A stretch of DNA of 64,000 nt from Stackebrandtia endophytica (GTDB lineage Bacteria; Actinomycetota; Actinomycetes; Mycobacteriales; Micromonosporaceae). How positions within the stretch are numbered: position 1 is the stretch's first letter; each line of letters opens with the position of its first letter. Shown here piece by piece: positions 1-9,287 of the stretch. The notes under the pieces are model-generated. The model was not told where the DNA came from and made no database searches. It was given only the letters and a program-made list of their open reading frames with translations. Where the stretch lies: positions 5,146,001-5,210,000 of the forward strand of contig NZ_VFOW01000001.1 in assembly GCF_006716355.1 (NCBI RefSeq), in the 5' to 3' direction. A program made the position numbers and the translations under genes.

Positions 1-1
1 A

Positions 2-976
2 CACACCCCGGTGTGGTTCATGCGGCAAGCCGGGCGTTCCCTGCCGGAATACCGGAAGCTGCGTGAGGGCATCCCGATGTTGGAGGCGTGCCGCACCCCC
101 GAACTGATCTGCGAGATAACCCTGCAGCCGGTTCGGCGTCACAACGTCGACGCGGCGATCTTCTTCTCCGACATCGTGGTTCCGTTGGCCGCCGTGGGCG
201 TTGACGTGGACATCGTCCCCGGGACCGGACCCGTTGTGGCCGAGCCGATCCGGGACATGGCGGCGGTGGAGCGGCTGCGCGACCTCACCGAGGAGGACGT
301 CCCCTACATCACGCAGGCGGTTCGGCTGCTGCGCGACGAACTGGGCGCGACCCCGTTGATCGGATTCGCCGGTGCCCCGTTCACGCTGGCCAGTTACCTC
401 GTGGAGGGCGGACCCTCCCGTACTCACGCTCAAACCAAGGCGCTCATGTACGGCGCACCCGAGGTCTGGCACGCGCTGTGCGAGCGGCTGGCCGCCATCA
501 CCTCACGGTTCCTGCGAGTCCAGATCGACGCCGGCGCCAACGCCGTTCAACTGTTCGACTCCTGGGCCGGGGCGTTGTCGTTGGCCGACTACGAGACCTT
601 CGTGGCGCCGCACTCGACCCGAGTGCTGTCGTCGGTGGAGGGGCTGGGCGTTCCGCGTATCCACTTCGGAGTCGGAACCGCACACCTGTTGACCGCCATG
701 GGCGAGGCGGGCGCCGACGTCGTCGGCGTCGACTGGCGCACCCCACTGGACAAGGCCGCCGGACTCGTCGGAGGCCGGGCGGTGCAGGGCAACCTGGACC
801 CGTGCACCGTCATGGCGCCCGACGCCGTCCTGGAACGCGAAGTGCGCCGTATCCTCGCCGAGGGCAAGGCCGCGCCCGGGCACATATTCAACCTGGGACA
901 CGGGGTGCTGCCCGAGACCGACCCCGACGCGTTGACCCGGACCGTCGAACTCGTTCACGAGCACAGCGCCCGGTGA
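2..976 (+). CDS. hemE: Uroporphyrinogen decarboxylase HemE (5' partial)
   Basis: Decarboxylates the four acetate side chains of uroporphyrinogen III to give coproporphyrinogen III, a cytosolic step of heme synthesis. The reading frame is already open at base 2 and begins inside the family's N-terminal [10 protein letters not shown] signature, so roughly 20-30 residues lie upstream of the window. The [13 protein letters not shown] segment and the C-terminal [12 protein letters not shown] motif are both present, as expected for a complete UroD C-terminus. The stop is 4 bases before the hemY start, so hemE, hemY and hemQ very probably form one operon. Nothing looks damaged; only the 5' end is cut by the window edge. 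Confidence 0.96.
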   Translation, partial: HTPVWFMRQAGRSLPEYRKLREGIPMLEACRTPELICEITLQPVRRHNVDAAIFFSDIVVPLAAVGVDVDIVPGTGPVVAEPIRDMAAVERLRDLTEEDVPYITQAVRLLRDELGATPLIGFAGAPFTLASYLVEGGPSRTHAQTKALMYGAPEVWHALCERLAAITSRFLRVQIDAGANAVQLFDSWAGALSLADYETFVAPHSTRVLSSVEGLGVPRIHFGVGTAHLLTAMGEAGADVVGVDWRTPLDKAAGLVGGRAVQGNLDPCTVMAPDAVLEREVRRILAEGKAAPGHIFNLGHGVLPETDPDALTRTVELVHEHSAR

Positions 977-980
977 CACC

Positions 981-2369
981 GTGACACCACCGCGCAGCGT
1001 CCTGATCGTCGGCGGCGGCATCGCCGGACTGGCGGCGGCGCTTCGCCTGCGGGACACGCTGGGCGATGCCGCCGACATCACCGTGGTCGAACGCGCCGAC
1101 CGACTGGGTGGCAAACTCGCCACCGGTGAGTTCGCCGGCTCGCCGATCGAGACCGGCGCCGAGACCTTCCTGGTACGTCGTCCCGAAGCCGTCCGACTGG
1201 TCGAACGCGTCGGTTTGACCGATCGGCTGCGCCACCCCGCCGCCGTCTCCGCCGGGCTGGTCGTCGACGGGCGGCTGATCGACATGCCGCGCGGCACCAT
1301 GATGGGGATTCCGGCCGATGCGACCGGCGTCGCCGACGTCGTGGGGGAGGCTGCCCTGGCGCGGATCGCGGCGGAACCCGACACCGGACGACCGCTGCTG
1401 GGACCGGGCGAGGACATCTCGGTCGGGCACCTGGTACGCGATCGGCTGGGTGACGAGATCACCGACCGGTTGGTCGATCCGCTGTTGGGTGGGGTCTACG
1501 CCGGACGTGCCGACGACCTGTCGCTGGAGGTCGCGATCCCGGCGCTGGCCAAGGCCGCCCGGACCCACACCCGATTGACCGACGCGGTCGCCTCGCTGCT
1601 GCCGCCTCCGTCGACGGCCGCACCGGCACCGGTGTTCGGCACCCTCGAAGGTGGACTATCGACATTGGTCGAGGCGGTTGCCGAGGCGTCGGCGGCCGAC
1701 ATCCGGCTGGGGTTGCCGGTGCGGCGACTGGAACGGTGGAACACCGGGTGGCGCGCCGAGATCGGCTCCACCCGCGACCCCTACCACCTCACCGCCGACG
1801 CCGTCGTGCTCGCGCTGCCCGCCCGCCCGGCGGCACGACTTCTGACCGATGTGGACGAAGCGGCCGCGGAGCTGGTCGGGGAACTCGACTACGCCAGCCT
1901 CGGACTGGTCAGCCTGGCGATACCGGACGCCGACCTACCGGAGCGCTCCGGCTTCCTCGTCCCCGCCACCGAGGGCATGACCATCAAGGCGGCCACGTTC
2001 TTCACGAAGAAATGGCCACACCTCGACGGCGGCAACCCGTTGAGCATTATGCGCGCCTCGATCGGACGCTACGGCGACACCGAGGCACTCCGCCGTGACG
2101 ACGGTGCCCTCGTCGACATCACCCACCGGGAGCTGGCACGGGTACTCGGCGACGACCTGCCCCGCCCGGTCGCGGCGTCGGTGCGGCGATGGGGCGGCGC
2201 CCTCCCCCAATACCGTCCCGGACACCGAGAACGCATGATCCGCGCCCGGGAACGTCTTGCGGGGCAACCGATCGCGCTGGCCGGTGCGGCCTTCGACGGC
2301 GTCGGCATCCCCGCCTGCATCGCCTCCGGTGAAGCGGCGGCCGAACGGTTGCGGGAGGACCGGCCATGA
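981..2369 (+). CDS. hemY: Coproporphyrinogen III / protoporphyrinogen oxidase HemY
   Basis: FAD-dependent oxidase of 462 residues. An N-terminal dinucleotide-binding motif ([11 protein letters not shown], near residues 11-21) is followed at about residues 37-40 by the acidic residue that ends the Rossmann unit ([10 protein letters not shown]). In actinobacteria that also carry hemQ, this enzyme normally oxidises coproporphyrinogen III to coproporphyrin III (HemY, also called CgoX), rather than acting on protoporphyrinogen; that substrate choice is inferred from the neighbouring hemQ. The start is GTG at 981, five bases after the hemE stop. A C-terminal FAD-binding patch ([15 protein letters not shown]) is intact. 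Confidence 0.95.
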   Translation: MTPPRSVLIVGGGIAGLAAALRLRDTLGDAADITVVERADRLGGKLATGEFAGSPIETGAETFLVRRPEAVRLVERVGLTDRLRHPAAVSAGLVVDGRLIDMPRGTMMGIPADATGVADVVGEAALARIAAEPDTGRPLLGPGEDISVGHLVRDRLGDEITDRLVDPLLGGVYAGRADDLSLEVAIPALAKAARTHTRLTDAVASLLPPPSTAAPAPVFGTLEGGLSTLVEAVAEASAADIRLGLPVRRLERWNTGWRAEIGSTRDPYHLTADAVVLALPARPAARLLTDVDEAAAELVGELDYASLGLVSLAIPDADLPERSGFLVPATEGMTIKAATFFTKKWPHLDGGNPLSIMRASIGRYGDTEALRRDDGALVDITHRELARVLGDDLPRPVAASVRRWGGALPQYRPGHRERMIRARERLAGQPIALAGAAFDGVGIPACIASGEAAAERLREDRP

Positions 2370-2454
2370 CCACTTCACCGTCCGGATCGACCGGACACGG
2401 CCCGTTCGCGCGGGCCACGCACATCCACAGGGAAAGTTGAGGAAGGATCTGGTC

Positions 2455-3162
2455 ATGTCAACAGGCGGCAATCCGAACGCGGCACGAATCAAGGAACTCA
2501 ACGACACGATCCGCTACACCATGTGGTCGGTGTTCAAGGCCACCACACCACTGCCGGGCCTGCGCGACGACCTGGCCAACGACGTCGAAGCCCTCTACCA
2601 CCAACTGGGGGAGCACGGTGTCACGGTCCGCGGCACCTACGACGTGTCGGGGCTGCGCGCCGACGCCGACCTCATGGTGTGGTGGCACGCCGAGAACAGC
2701 GACGACCTGCAGGCCGCCTACAGCCAGTTCCGGCGCACGTCACTGGGACGCCACCTCGAACCCGTCTGGTCGCAACTGGCGCTGCATCGGCCCGCCGAGT
2801 TCAACAAGAGCCACATCCCGGCGTTCCTCGCCGACGACGACCCGCGTGAGTACATCTGCGTCTACCCGTTCGTGCGTTCCTACGAGTGGTACCTGCTGGA
2901 AGACGCCGAGCGGCGCGAAATGCTGTCCGAGCACGGCAAGATGGCGCGGAACTACCCCGACGTGCGCACCAACACCGTCGCCTCATTCGCCCTGGGTGAC
3001 TACGAGTGGATGCTGGCCTTTGAAGCCGACGAGCTGCACCGACTGCTCGACCTGATGCGGACGCTGCGCGCCTCCCGGGCCCGCCGCCACGTCCGCGAGG
3101 AGACCCCGTTCTACACCGGACGTCGCCGGTCGATCGCCGAGATCGTCAACTCGCTGCCTTAA
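2455..3162 (+). CDS. hemQ: Heme synthase HemQ (chlorite-dismutase-like)
   Basis: Converts Fe-coproporphyrin III to heme b by peroxide-dependent decarboxylation of two propionates, the last step of the coproporphyrin-dependent pathway of Gram-positive bacteria. The 235-residue product starts at the ATG at 2455, behind a GAGGAAGGA ribosome site. An earlier in-frame start at 2257 would overlap hemY by more than 100 bases and add low-complexity sequence, so I reject it. The [10 protein letters not shown] segment carries the probable proximal heme histidine, and the N-terminal TMWSVFK matches actinobacterial HemQ. Its place after hemE and hemY supports the call. The 85-base gap to hemY may hold a secondary promoter. 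Confidence 0.94.
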   Translation: MSTGGNPNAARIKELNDTIRYTMWSVFKATTPLPGLRDDLANDVEALYHQLGEHGVTVRGTYDVSGLRADADLMVWWHAENSDDLQAAYSQFRRTSLGRHLEPVWSQLALHRPAEFNKSHIPAFLADDDPREYICVYPFVRSYEWYLLEDAERREMLSEHGKMARNYPDVRTNTVASFALGDYEWMLAFEADELHRLLDLMRTLRASRARRHVREETPFYTGRRRSIAEIVNSLP

Positions 3163-3190
3163 AGCCCCCCGATGGGGGAGGACAGCCGAA

Positions 3191-3218
3191 AGCCCGTGGC
3201 GGTCACACGCCACGGGCT
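3191..3218 (+). terminator. Hairpin terminator after the hem operon
   Basis: A perfect 11-bp inverted repeat (AGCCCGTGGCG / CGCCACGGGCT) with a 6-base loop lies 28 bases after the hemQ stop. There is no clear T-run after it, as is common for high-GC terminators. Confidence 0.7.
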
Positions 3219-3284
3219 CACGCCATGATCATTGGTGAGCGTCCCGCCGCGTGTCGTGACCGAATCGGTCGGTCGAATGTGGGG

Positions 3285-3296
3285 TAATACTCCGCG
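3285..3296 (+). promoter_or_regulatory. Possible -10 box of a leaderless permease transcript
   Basis: TAATAC ends six bases before the ATG at 3297, and no Shine-Dalgarno sequence is visible. This spacing fits a leaderless mRNA starting at the A of the start codon. No convincing -35 was found. Confidence 0.35.
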
Positions 3297-4733
3297 ATGA
3301 GCACTACGCCACCGAACAACCCCCCGACGGCACCCGCGGTCACGACGAACGGCGAAGAGCCGCCTCCGACCGAACTCAAACGAGCCATCGGCCCCGGACT
3401 GCTGCTGCTGTTCATCGTCGGCGACATCCTCGGCACCGGCATCTACGCGCTGACCGGCCAGGTCGCCGTCAAAGTCGGTGGCGCACTGTGGATTCCGTTC
3501 GCGGTCGCCTTCATCGCGGCGTTCCTCACCGCGTTCAGCTACCTCGAACTGGTCGGCAAGTACCCGCGAGCCGCCGGCGCCGCCCTGTACACCCAGAAGG
3601 CGTTCGGCATCCACTTCCTGACCTTCATGGTCGCGTTCACCGTGATGTCCTCCGGGCTTACCTCGGCCGGGTCGGCGGCCCGTGCCGCCGCCACCGACTA
3701 CCTGCCGCAGGTCTTCGAATGGTTGCCCGACACCGAGACCGCCATCATCATCGTGGCCGCCGCGATGCTGGTCGTCTTCGCGCTGGTGAACCTTCGCGGT
3801 GTCAGTGAATCGGTGTGGGTCAACGTGGTGTTCACCCTCATCGAACTGACCGGCCTGTTCATCATCATCGTGGTGTCGGTGATGGCCGTGATGGGCGGTC
3901 AGGGAGACATCTCACGCGTCGTCGACATCGAACCCGCCCCGGGCCAGTCGGCGTTCTTCGCCGTCGTCGCCGGAACCTCACTGGCGTTCTTCGCGATGGT
4001 CGGTTTCGAGGACAGCGTCAACATGGCGGAGGAGACCACCAATCCGCGGATCTTCCCCCGCGCGATGCTGATCGGTATGGGGGTCGCCGCGAGTATCTAC
4101 ATCGCCGTGGCGCTGCTGTCCTCGTGGGTGGCACCGATCGACGTGCTCATCGGCGACGATCCCGAGGCGCCGGGAGCCGGTGCACTGCTTCGGGTCCTGG
4201 AACTGAGCGCACCCGGTTTTCCACTGTGGTTGTTCTCGGTGATCGGGGTCTTCGCCGTCTCCAACTCGGCGTTGATCAACATGCTCATGGCCAGTCGGCT
4301 CACGTACGGCATGTCGCGCGAGGGCGTCATCCCCAAGGTGTTCGGTCGGGTCGCGCCACTGCGACGCACCCCGTGGGTGGCGATCGTCTTCACCGCCGCC
4401 ATCGCGATCTGCCTGACCTCCTACGCCAATGTGGCGTTGTTGGGCGGAACGACTTCCCTGCTGCTGTTGGGGGTGTTCACCATCGTCAACATCGCCGTTC
4501 TGGTGTTGCGCCGCAAACCCGTGGAGCACCGGCACTTCAGGGCGCCGACCATCGTGCCGATACTCGGCGCCGTCATCAGTGCGTTCCTGGTGGGGCCGTG
4601 GTCGGGGCGCGCCGTCGACGAGTACAAGATCGCCGGCATCATGCTGGGCATCGGTGTCGTCCTGTGGGCGGTGACCTACTTCGCGCACCACCGCCGAAAC
4701 AACCGCGAAAAGGCGGACGCGTCAACCAGGTGA
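3297..4733 (+). CDS. APC-superfamily amino-acid permease
   Basis: An integral membrane transporter of 478 residues with about twelve hydrophobic helices. The first helix carries the glycine-rich stretch GDILGTGIYALTG that is typical of the amino acid-polyamine-organocation superfamily. A hydrophilic N-terminal tail of about 35 residues (Pro/Thr rich) precedes it, and the C-terminus is a short basic tail. The loop GFEDSVNMAEE between the sixth and seventh helices is typical of the cationic amino-acid transporter branch. Substrate cannot be read from the sequence. The gene stands alone between the hem terminator and a small conserved gene 13 bases downstream, which may be co-transcribed. Confidence 0.88.
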   Translation: MSTTPPNNPPTAPAVTTNGEEPPPTELKRAIGPGLLLLFIVGDILGTGIYALTGQVAVKVGGALWIPFAVAFIAAFLTAFSYLELVGKYPRAAGAALYTQKAFGIHFLTFMVAFTVMSSGLTSAGSAARAAATDYLPQVFEWLPDTETAIIIVAAAMLVVFALVNLRGVSESVWVNVVFTLIELTGLFIIIVVSVMAVMGGQGDISRVVDIEPAPGQSAFFAVVAGTSLAFFAMVGFEDSVNMAEETTNPRIFPRAMLIGMGVAASIYIAVALLSSWVAPIDVLIGDDPEAPGAGALLRVLELSAPGFPLWLFSVIGVFAVSNSALINMLMASRLTYGMSREGVIPKVFGRVAPLRRTPWVAIVFTAAIAICLTSYANVALLGGTTSLLLLGVFTIVNIAVLVLRRKPVEHRHFRAPTIVPILGAVISAFLVGPWSGRAVDEYKIAGIMLGIGVVLWAVTYFAHHRRNNREKADASTR

Positions 4734-4746
4734 CTCTCGTACCGTT

Positions 4747-5187
4747 GTGAAGATGAGCGGTTCACCCCCGGACGATGTGACACCACAGTGGTGTGTGATC
4801 GCGACCGTGCTGCCATATCCGTATCGGGCGGGGGAGAAGCAGCACTTTCGCAGTCACGGAATCTTTCCCGCCGGAGCGAAACTGTATGTCATCGGCGGTT
4901 TCGCCGGCATGGGATACGAGACGGTCACCGTGATCGGATACGGACATCACCGTCGTCGCCCGGTCACCGCCCACATTCAGGCGCATCACCTGGGTGGTTG
5001 GCGTGCCGGATTGGTGTATCGTCCTGCGATCCTTCGGCTGATCGCCAAAGCCGAGGCGACCGATCTCGGGACGAGCTGTCGCTGGCGCCGCGGGGAGTTC
5101 GACGACACCTCGTCGCCGGAGTACGGCGAACATCTCGCCGGGGTGGCCGCCTACTTCCAGTCGGAGTACCACGGCGAACCACGGTGA
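4747..5187 (+). CDS. Conserved protein of unknown function (146 aa)
   Basis: I do not recognise a named domain. The 146-residue protein is soluble, with no signal peptide or membrane helix. It contains a beta-rich core (FPAGAKLYVIGGFAGMGYET and VTVIGYGHH) that recalls a small conserved actinobacterial family of unknown role. Starts at GTG 4747 or ATG 4753 are equally possible; neither has a strong ribosome site. It lies 13 bases after the permease, which suggests co-transcription. It ends exactly where the convergent acetyltransferase gene ends, so there is no intergenic space for a separate terminator. Confidence 0.7.
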   Translation: MKMSGSPPDDVTPQWCVIATVLPYPYRAGEKQHFRSHGIFPAGAKLYVIGGFAGMGYETVTVIGYGHHRRRPVTAHIQAHHLGGWRAGLVYRPAILRLIAKAEATDLGTSCRWRRGEFDDTSSPEYGEHLAGVAAYFQSEYHGEPR

Positions 5188-5631
5188 TCAGGTCCGACGC
5201 ATCCGGATGTGCGGGATGTCGTCCTCAAGGAACTCCTCGCCCTCGGAAACGAATCCGAACCGGCTGTAGAACTCGCGCGCGTACGTCTGCGAGTCGAGGA
5301 CGGCCGGGGCACCACCGATCAGCTCCATCGCACGAGCCATGAGCAGCCGTCCCACGCCGTGGCCGCGAGACGGTGAGGCGGTGCAGACCCGACCGATCCG
5401 AAACCCGTCGGGCTCCGAGAGCACTCGCAGGTACCCCGCGACCTCGCCGTCCCGTTCCATCCACAGATGACGAGTCCCCGCATCGGTATCGCGGTCGTCG
5501 AGCTCCTGATACGGACAGTTCTGTTCGACGACGAACACCGCCACCCGAAGCCGCAACAACCGATACAACGTCGCGGCGTCCATCTCGTCGAACCGGCGAA
5601 CCGCCACCGCCTCCGAGGGAGGGACGGTCAT
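5188..5631 (-). CDS. GNAT acetyltransferase, ElaA-like
   Basis: A GNAT-fold N-acetyltransferase of 147 residues. The N-terminal LYRLLRLRVAVFVVEQNCPY followed by ELDDRD is the signature of the ElaA group. The acetyl-CoA-binding pyrophosphate loop reads SRGHGVGRLLM (near residues 88-98, a Q/RxxGxG/A type). Substrate is unknown for most members. The start overlaps the msrB stop by 4 bases (ATGA), so it is translated with msrB and may share a stress-linked role, which is only an inference from the coupling. Confidence 0.88.
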   Translation of the reverse strand: MTVPPSEAVAVRRFDEMDAATLYRLLRLRVAVFVVEQNCPYQELDDRDTDAGTRHLWMERDGEVAGYLRVLSEPDGFRIGRVCTASPSRGHGVGRLLMARAMELIGGAPAVLDSQTYAREFYSRFGFVSEGEEFLEDDIPHIRMRRT

Positions 5632-6014
5632 GCCGGGCGAAGCTTCAGACTGATTGAGTTGATGCAGTAGCGCTCATCGGGCATGTCCTTGGGCGCCAAG
5701 CCCTCACCACTGAACAGGTGACCCAGGTGGGAGTCGCAGTTGGCGCAACGGACCTCGGTGCGCAACATACCCATCGACCGGTCTTCGAGCAGTTTCACCG
5801 CCGCGTTCTTCGCATCGGCGAACGACGGCCATCCGCAACCGGAGTGGTACTTGGTGTCACTGGTGAACAGCTCGGCACCGCAGGCTCGGCAGCAGTACAC
5901 CCCGATGGTCTCGGTATCGGTGTACTCCCCGGTGAAGGCCGGCTCGGTGCCGCCCTGTCGCAGAACCCGGTACTCGGCATCGGTGAGTTTGTCACGCCAC
6001 GGATCGTTGGTCAC
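5628..6014 (-). CDS. msrB: Peptide-methionine (R)-S-oxide reductase MsrB
   Basis: Reduces the R-epimer of methionine sulfoxide in proteins, a repair step after oxidative damage. The 128-residue product has two zinc-binding CxxC pairs (CRAC and CANC) and the catalytic cysteine in RYCINSISL near the C-terminus, with the GCGWPSF motif between. I place the start at the GTG at 6014 rather than the GTG one codon upstream, because a TACGGT box sits exactly six bases before it, fitting a leaderless transcript. The downstream acetyltransferase gene overlaps its stop by 4 bases. Confidence 0.95.
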   Translation of the reverse strand: MTNDPWRDKLTDAEYRVLRQGGTEPAFTGEYTDTETIGVYCCRACGAELFTSDTKYHSGCGWPSFADAKNAAVKLLEDRSMGMLRTEVRCANCDSHLGHLFSGEGLAPKDMPDERYCINSISLKLRPA

Positions 6015-6026
6015 CACACCACCGTA
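6015..6026 (-). promoter_or_regulatory. Putative -10 box for leaderless msrB
   Basis: On the minus strand TACGGT (6021-6026) is followed by six bases and then the GTG at 6014. No Shine-Dalgarno is seen upstream of either GTG. Confidence 0.4.
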
Positions 6027-6207
6027 GCGCGGGCGATCATCAACGGATACCGGTAGTCATCACACTGGGTAGTCGCAAGCATGACATTGTGCCGAGTTGT
6101 GGCGGATACCCGACCAATGTGGTCACAGTCACGGTATCGATGTGGGAAGATCGCCCCGTGATCACGTTCAGACGACGTTGAACTCCTTTCAGGCGGAGGT
6201 GAGGACA

Positions 6208-6726
6208 ATGCCTGGCGCATTGCCCATCAGATACCGCCTGACGCCGCGCCAAACCCTGGTCCGCGCCCTCCGGATCGGACTGATCGCCGCGGTCGTGTCG
6301 ATTCCGCTGACCGTGGCCCTCCTCCTGCACGACGACATGCGCTGGCTGGAGCTGGTGGTTCCATTGTTGGTGTGGGCGACGGTGACGCTGGTGGCGCTGC
6401 CGTTGATTCGACGAGGCGGCATCATTCTCGACGAGGTCGGCATTCGTCCGTCGAACCCGTCCTCACGTCGCCAACAGGCCTCCTGGCACCTGATCGTCGA
6501 GGTCCGCGCCGAACGCCGCGCCGCCCGCACCGTCCCGGTGGTGTACCTGCGATCCGGCCGCACCTGGCGGCTGCGGGTTCCCTACAACGGCATGCTGCTG
6601 GGTACCGACCCCCGATTCGACGAGAAACTGTGCGTCATCAGGAACATGTGGGACACCTACCGCTCCTGGCAGCAACCACCGGGTCTGGTCGACGAAAGCT
6701 ACTCCAACACCTCCGTGGAGAGGTGA
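6208..6726 (+). CDS. Small membrane protein with PH-like domain
   Basis: A 172-residue protein with two adjacent hydrophobic helices (about residues 21-40 and 46-65), then a soluble beta-rich C-terminal half (GIILDEVGIRP, VPVVYLRSGRTW) that resembles bacterial pleckstrin-homology-like domains of actinobacterial membrane proteins. The domain name is an inference from the pattern. The start at 6208 has a clear GGAGGTGAGG ribosome site; the frame stays open upstream to 6097 but without support. No function is known. The neighbour downstream is a DUF418 membrane protein on the same strand. Confidence 0.72.
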   Translation: MPGALPIRYRLTPRQTLVRALRIGLIAAVVSIPLTVALLLHDDMRWLELVVPLLVWATVTLVALPLIRRGGIILDEVGIRPSNPSSRRQQASWHLIVEVRAERRAARTVPVVYLRSGRTWRLRVPYNGMLLGTDPRFDEKLCVIRNMWDTYRSWQQPPGLVDESYSNTSVER

Positions 6727-6854
6727 CCCCGGCGGTCGCTCGTCGGCATCCACCGATCGGTTGATGCGTCGAATCCATCAACGAACCGATTCGGCGTCGG
6801 CCCGTGACCTCGAAGATGGAGGTATTCCATTTTCGACACCTCCTGGAGGTCCAC

Positions 6855-8048
6855 GTGTCCTCATCCGCCTCGACGGCTCGTGCCGCACCCACGGTCATCG
6901 GCCCGGTCACCGGCGCCCAACGCATCGCCGCCCCCGACCTGGCTCGTGGCCTGATGCTGGCGTTCGTCGCATTGGCCAACTCGGTGATCTACCTGTACGA
7001 CAGGCCCTACGGTACCCGACAGCACATTGTGGAGGATGGCTCGTTCGATCGGATCACGGCCTTTCTCACCACGATCCTGGTCGAGTGTCGGGGATACCCG
7101 CTGTTCGCCGCGCTGTTCGGTTACGGGATCGTGGGGGCTTACCTGAGGCGGCGGGAGGCGGGGTACGGCGACGCCGACGCCCGTCGGATGTTGCGGCGCC
7201 GCGGCTGGTGGCTGGTCGCCTTCGGCGCCGCACACGCGCTCCTGCTGTTCTCCGGCGACATCCTGGGGTTGTACGGACTGTTGTCGCTGTTGTTGCTGAC
7301 GATGTTGAAACTGCGTGACCGCACCGTCCTGTTCATCGCCGCCGGCTGGCTCGTCATCGCCGGGCTGTTCCAGGGATTGGCCTACAGCGACTCCGGTCCA
7401 CATGAGGAACGCTCGTTCTTCTGGTCGTTCGCCATCGCGGACCCGGTGACGGCGGCCGGATCACGGGCCGTGGAGTGGTTGATGACCCCGTTCGGGCTGC
7501 TGGGCGTCTTCACCGCGGCCCTCGCCGGGATGTGGGCGGCCCGCCGTGACCTGTTGGCGAGACCCGATCGGCACCGACGCCTGCTGCGAACCGTGGCGTT
7601 CGTCGGTGTGACCGCATCGATGTTGGGAGGACTACCGGTGGGATTGCAAGTGGCACATGTGATCCCGTCGACCTCGTTCGTCACCGACTACGCGTTCTCC
7701 ACGCTGCACGTGGTCACCGGAGTTCTCGGTGGCCTGGGCTATGCGGCACTGATCGGGCTGGTGGCCCACCGCTTCACCGCCGACGGCGGCGGCCCGATCA
7801 CCCGGGCGATCACCGCCTGCGGGCGACGGTCGCTGAGTTGCTATCTGTTCCAATCGATTGTCTTCGTCGCGCTGTTCGCCCCGTACACCCTGGGCATGGG
7901 GGCGTGGCTGGGGTCGGCGGCCACCGCCGGGATCGCGTTGGCGACCTGGGCGCTCAGTGTCGGGTTGGCCGAACTGATGCGTCGGGCGGACCACCCCGGC
8001 CCCGCCGAGATGCTGCTGCGCCGACTCGGCGGCAGTCGGCGGATTTGA
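6855..8048 (+). CDS. DUF418 family membrane protein
   Basis: A 397-residue integral membrane protein with about nine to ten hydrophobic segments. The opening IAAPDLARGLMLAFVALAN and the LFGYGI and FGAAHALLLF stretches are characteristic of the YeiB/DUF418 family, whose biochemical role is not established and which may be a transporter. I prefer GTG 6855 because GGAGGT stands four bases before it; the ATGs at 6804 and 6816 lack a ribosome site. It is followed 12 bases later by a histidine kinase gene and could share its transcript. Confidence 0.85.
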   Translation: MSSSASTARAAPTVIGPVTGAQRIAAPDLARGLMLAFVALANSVIYLYDRPYGTRQHIVEDGSFDRITAFLTTILVECRGYPLFAALFGYGIVGAYLRRREAGYGDADARRMLRRRGWWLVAFGAAHALLLFSGDILGLYGLLSLLLLTMLKLRDRTVLFIAAGWLVIAGLFQGLAYSDSGPHEERSFFWSFAIADPVTAAGSRAVEWLMTPFGLLGVFTAALAGMWAARRDLLARPDRHRRLLRTVAFVGVTASMLGGLPVGLQVAHVIPSTSFVTDYAFSTLHVVTGVLGGLGYAALIGLVAHRFTADGGGPITRAITACGRRSLSCYLFQSIVFVALFAPYTLGMGAWLGSAATAGIALATWALSVGLAELMRRADHPGPAEMLLRRLGGSRRI

Positions 8049-8060
8049 CAGACTGATCCG

Positions 8061-9287
8061 ATGACCTCGCTCGACAATCGACTGTTCAGGGATGTCGACC
8101 AGTGGAACCGGGTCTGGGTGCTGTTGGTCTATGTCGTCCTCGTCCCGATCACCGTGGTGGCCGCCTTCCGGGCGGCGGATTGGACGCTGCGCGTCGCCGT
8201 CATCGGGCTGCTGTCGCTGCTGATCGCCTGGCACGCCTGGTTCATCACGGCGCACCCACATTGGTGGGAGGAGGCGCTGCTGCCGATGGTGGTCTACTTC
8301 GTCGGTGTCGTCGCGGTGTTGGCGCTGTTGATGCCGCTCGACGGGGTGCTTCGCTTCGCGGTGGCCGCCTTCTTCCCGATGGCGTTCGTGGCGTTGCCCG
8401 GCTGGTGGTCATATCCCGGCGTGCTGTTGTTGAGCCTCCTGATGGTTGAGGAAGGCCTGGTGAGTCTGTGGCGCGGCGAGATCGCCGTCGGTGGCTTCGG
8501 GTTCGCGGCTGCGACGACGGTGGCGATCGGATTGATCGGCGCGATGATGCGGGTGATCGAGCGAGAGGCGATCGAGAGCAACCGGATCAACGCTCGGCTG
8601 ATCGACATCGCCCAGGAGAACGTCGCCCTGCACCGTCGATTGCTGGAACGCGCCAGACTCGCGGGTGTCGCGGCGGAGCGGGCTCGATTGGCCCGCGACA
8701 TGCACGACACCGTGGCCCAGGGCCTCACGGGGATCGTGACCCAGTTGGAGACCGTCGAGGTCGAATCCACGTTGGACGAGTCGACGCGGCGGCGGCTGGT
8801 GATGGTTCGACGGTTGGCCCGTGACAATCTGGTCGAGGTTCGCCGGGCCGTCGCGGCGTTGCGGCCCGCGGCACTGGAGAACGCCGATCTGGCCGATGCG
8901 TTGGCCGCCGAGGTCGCCCTCTGGCGGCAACGGAACGAGGTGACCGCCGATTTCACGGTCACCGGGACACCGCAGGCCGTCGACGCCGCCGTCGCCGAGG
9001 CGATGCTGCGCGCGACCCAGGAGGCGTTGTCCAACGTGGCACGACATGCCGGTGCGCGTCGGGTCGGTGTGACTCTGTCGTACCTGGGCGAGGCGATTGG
9101 GGAGGATCTGCTGGTGCTGGACGTACGCGACGACGGTGGCGGATTCGTGGTCGGTGAGCGTCCCGGCTTCGGCTTGATCGGGATGCGGCAGCGAGTCGAT
9201 CCGCTGGGAGGCCGCGTCGAGATCGAGTCGACACAGGGTGTCGGTACCGCGATCAGCGTCAGCCTGCCGCTGGGTGGTGGGGGATGA
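8061..9287 (+). CDS. NarL-type sensor histidine kinase
   Basis: A membrane sensor kinase of 408 residues. About five hydrophobic helices fill residues 18-170 and no large extracellular domain is visible, so it may sense within the membrane. A short coiled coil leads to the HisKA_3 dimerisation domain; the phospho-accepting histidine is in ARDMHDTVAQG (H215). The ATP-binding domain has the N-box near EALSNVARHA and G-boxes DVRDDGGGF and GFGLIGMRQR. It overlaps the response regulator gene by 4 bases (ATGA), so the two are a cognate pair. The signal is unknown. Confidence 0.93.
   Translation: MTSLDNRLFRDVDQWNRVWVLLVYVVLVPITVVAAFRAADWTLRVAVIGLLSLLIAWHAWFITAHPHWWEEALLPMVVYFVGVVAVLALLMPLDGVLRFAVAAFFPMAFVALPGWWSYPGVLLLSLLMVEEGLVSLWRGEIAVGGFGFAAATTVAIGLIGAMMRVIEREAIESNRINARLIDIAQENVALHRRLLERARLAGVAAERARLARDMHDTVAQGLTGIVTQLETVEVESTLDESTRRRLVMVRRLARDNLVEVRRAVAALRPAALENADLADALAAEVALWRQRNEVTADFTVTGTPQAVDAAVAEAMLRATQEALSNVARHAGARRVGVTLSYLGEAIGEDLLVLDVRDDGGGFVVGERPGFGLIGMRQRVDPLGGRVEIESTQGVGTAISVSLPLGGGG

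Noticed and set aside
2257-2454. Upstream in-frame extension of hemQ
   Set aside because: Overlaps the end of hemY, is Arg/Pro-rich, and a better ribosome site precedes ATG 2455.
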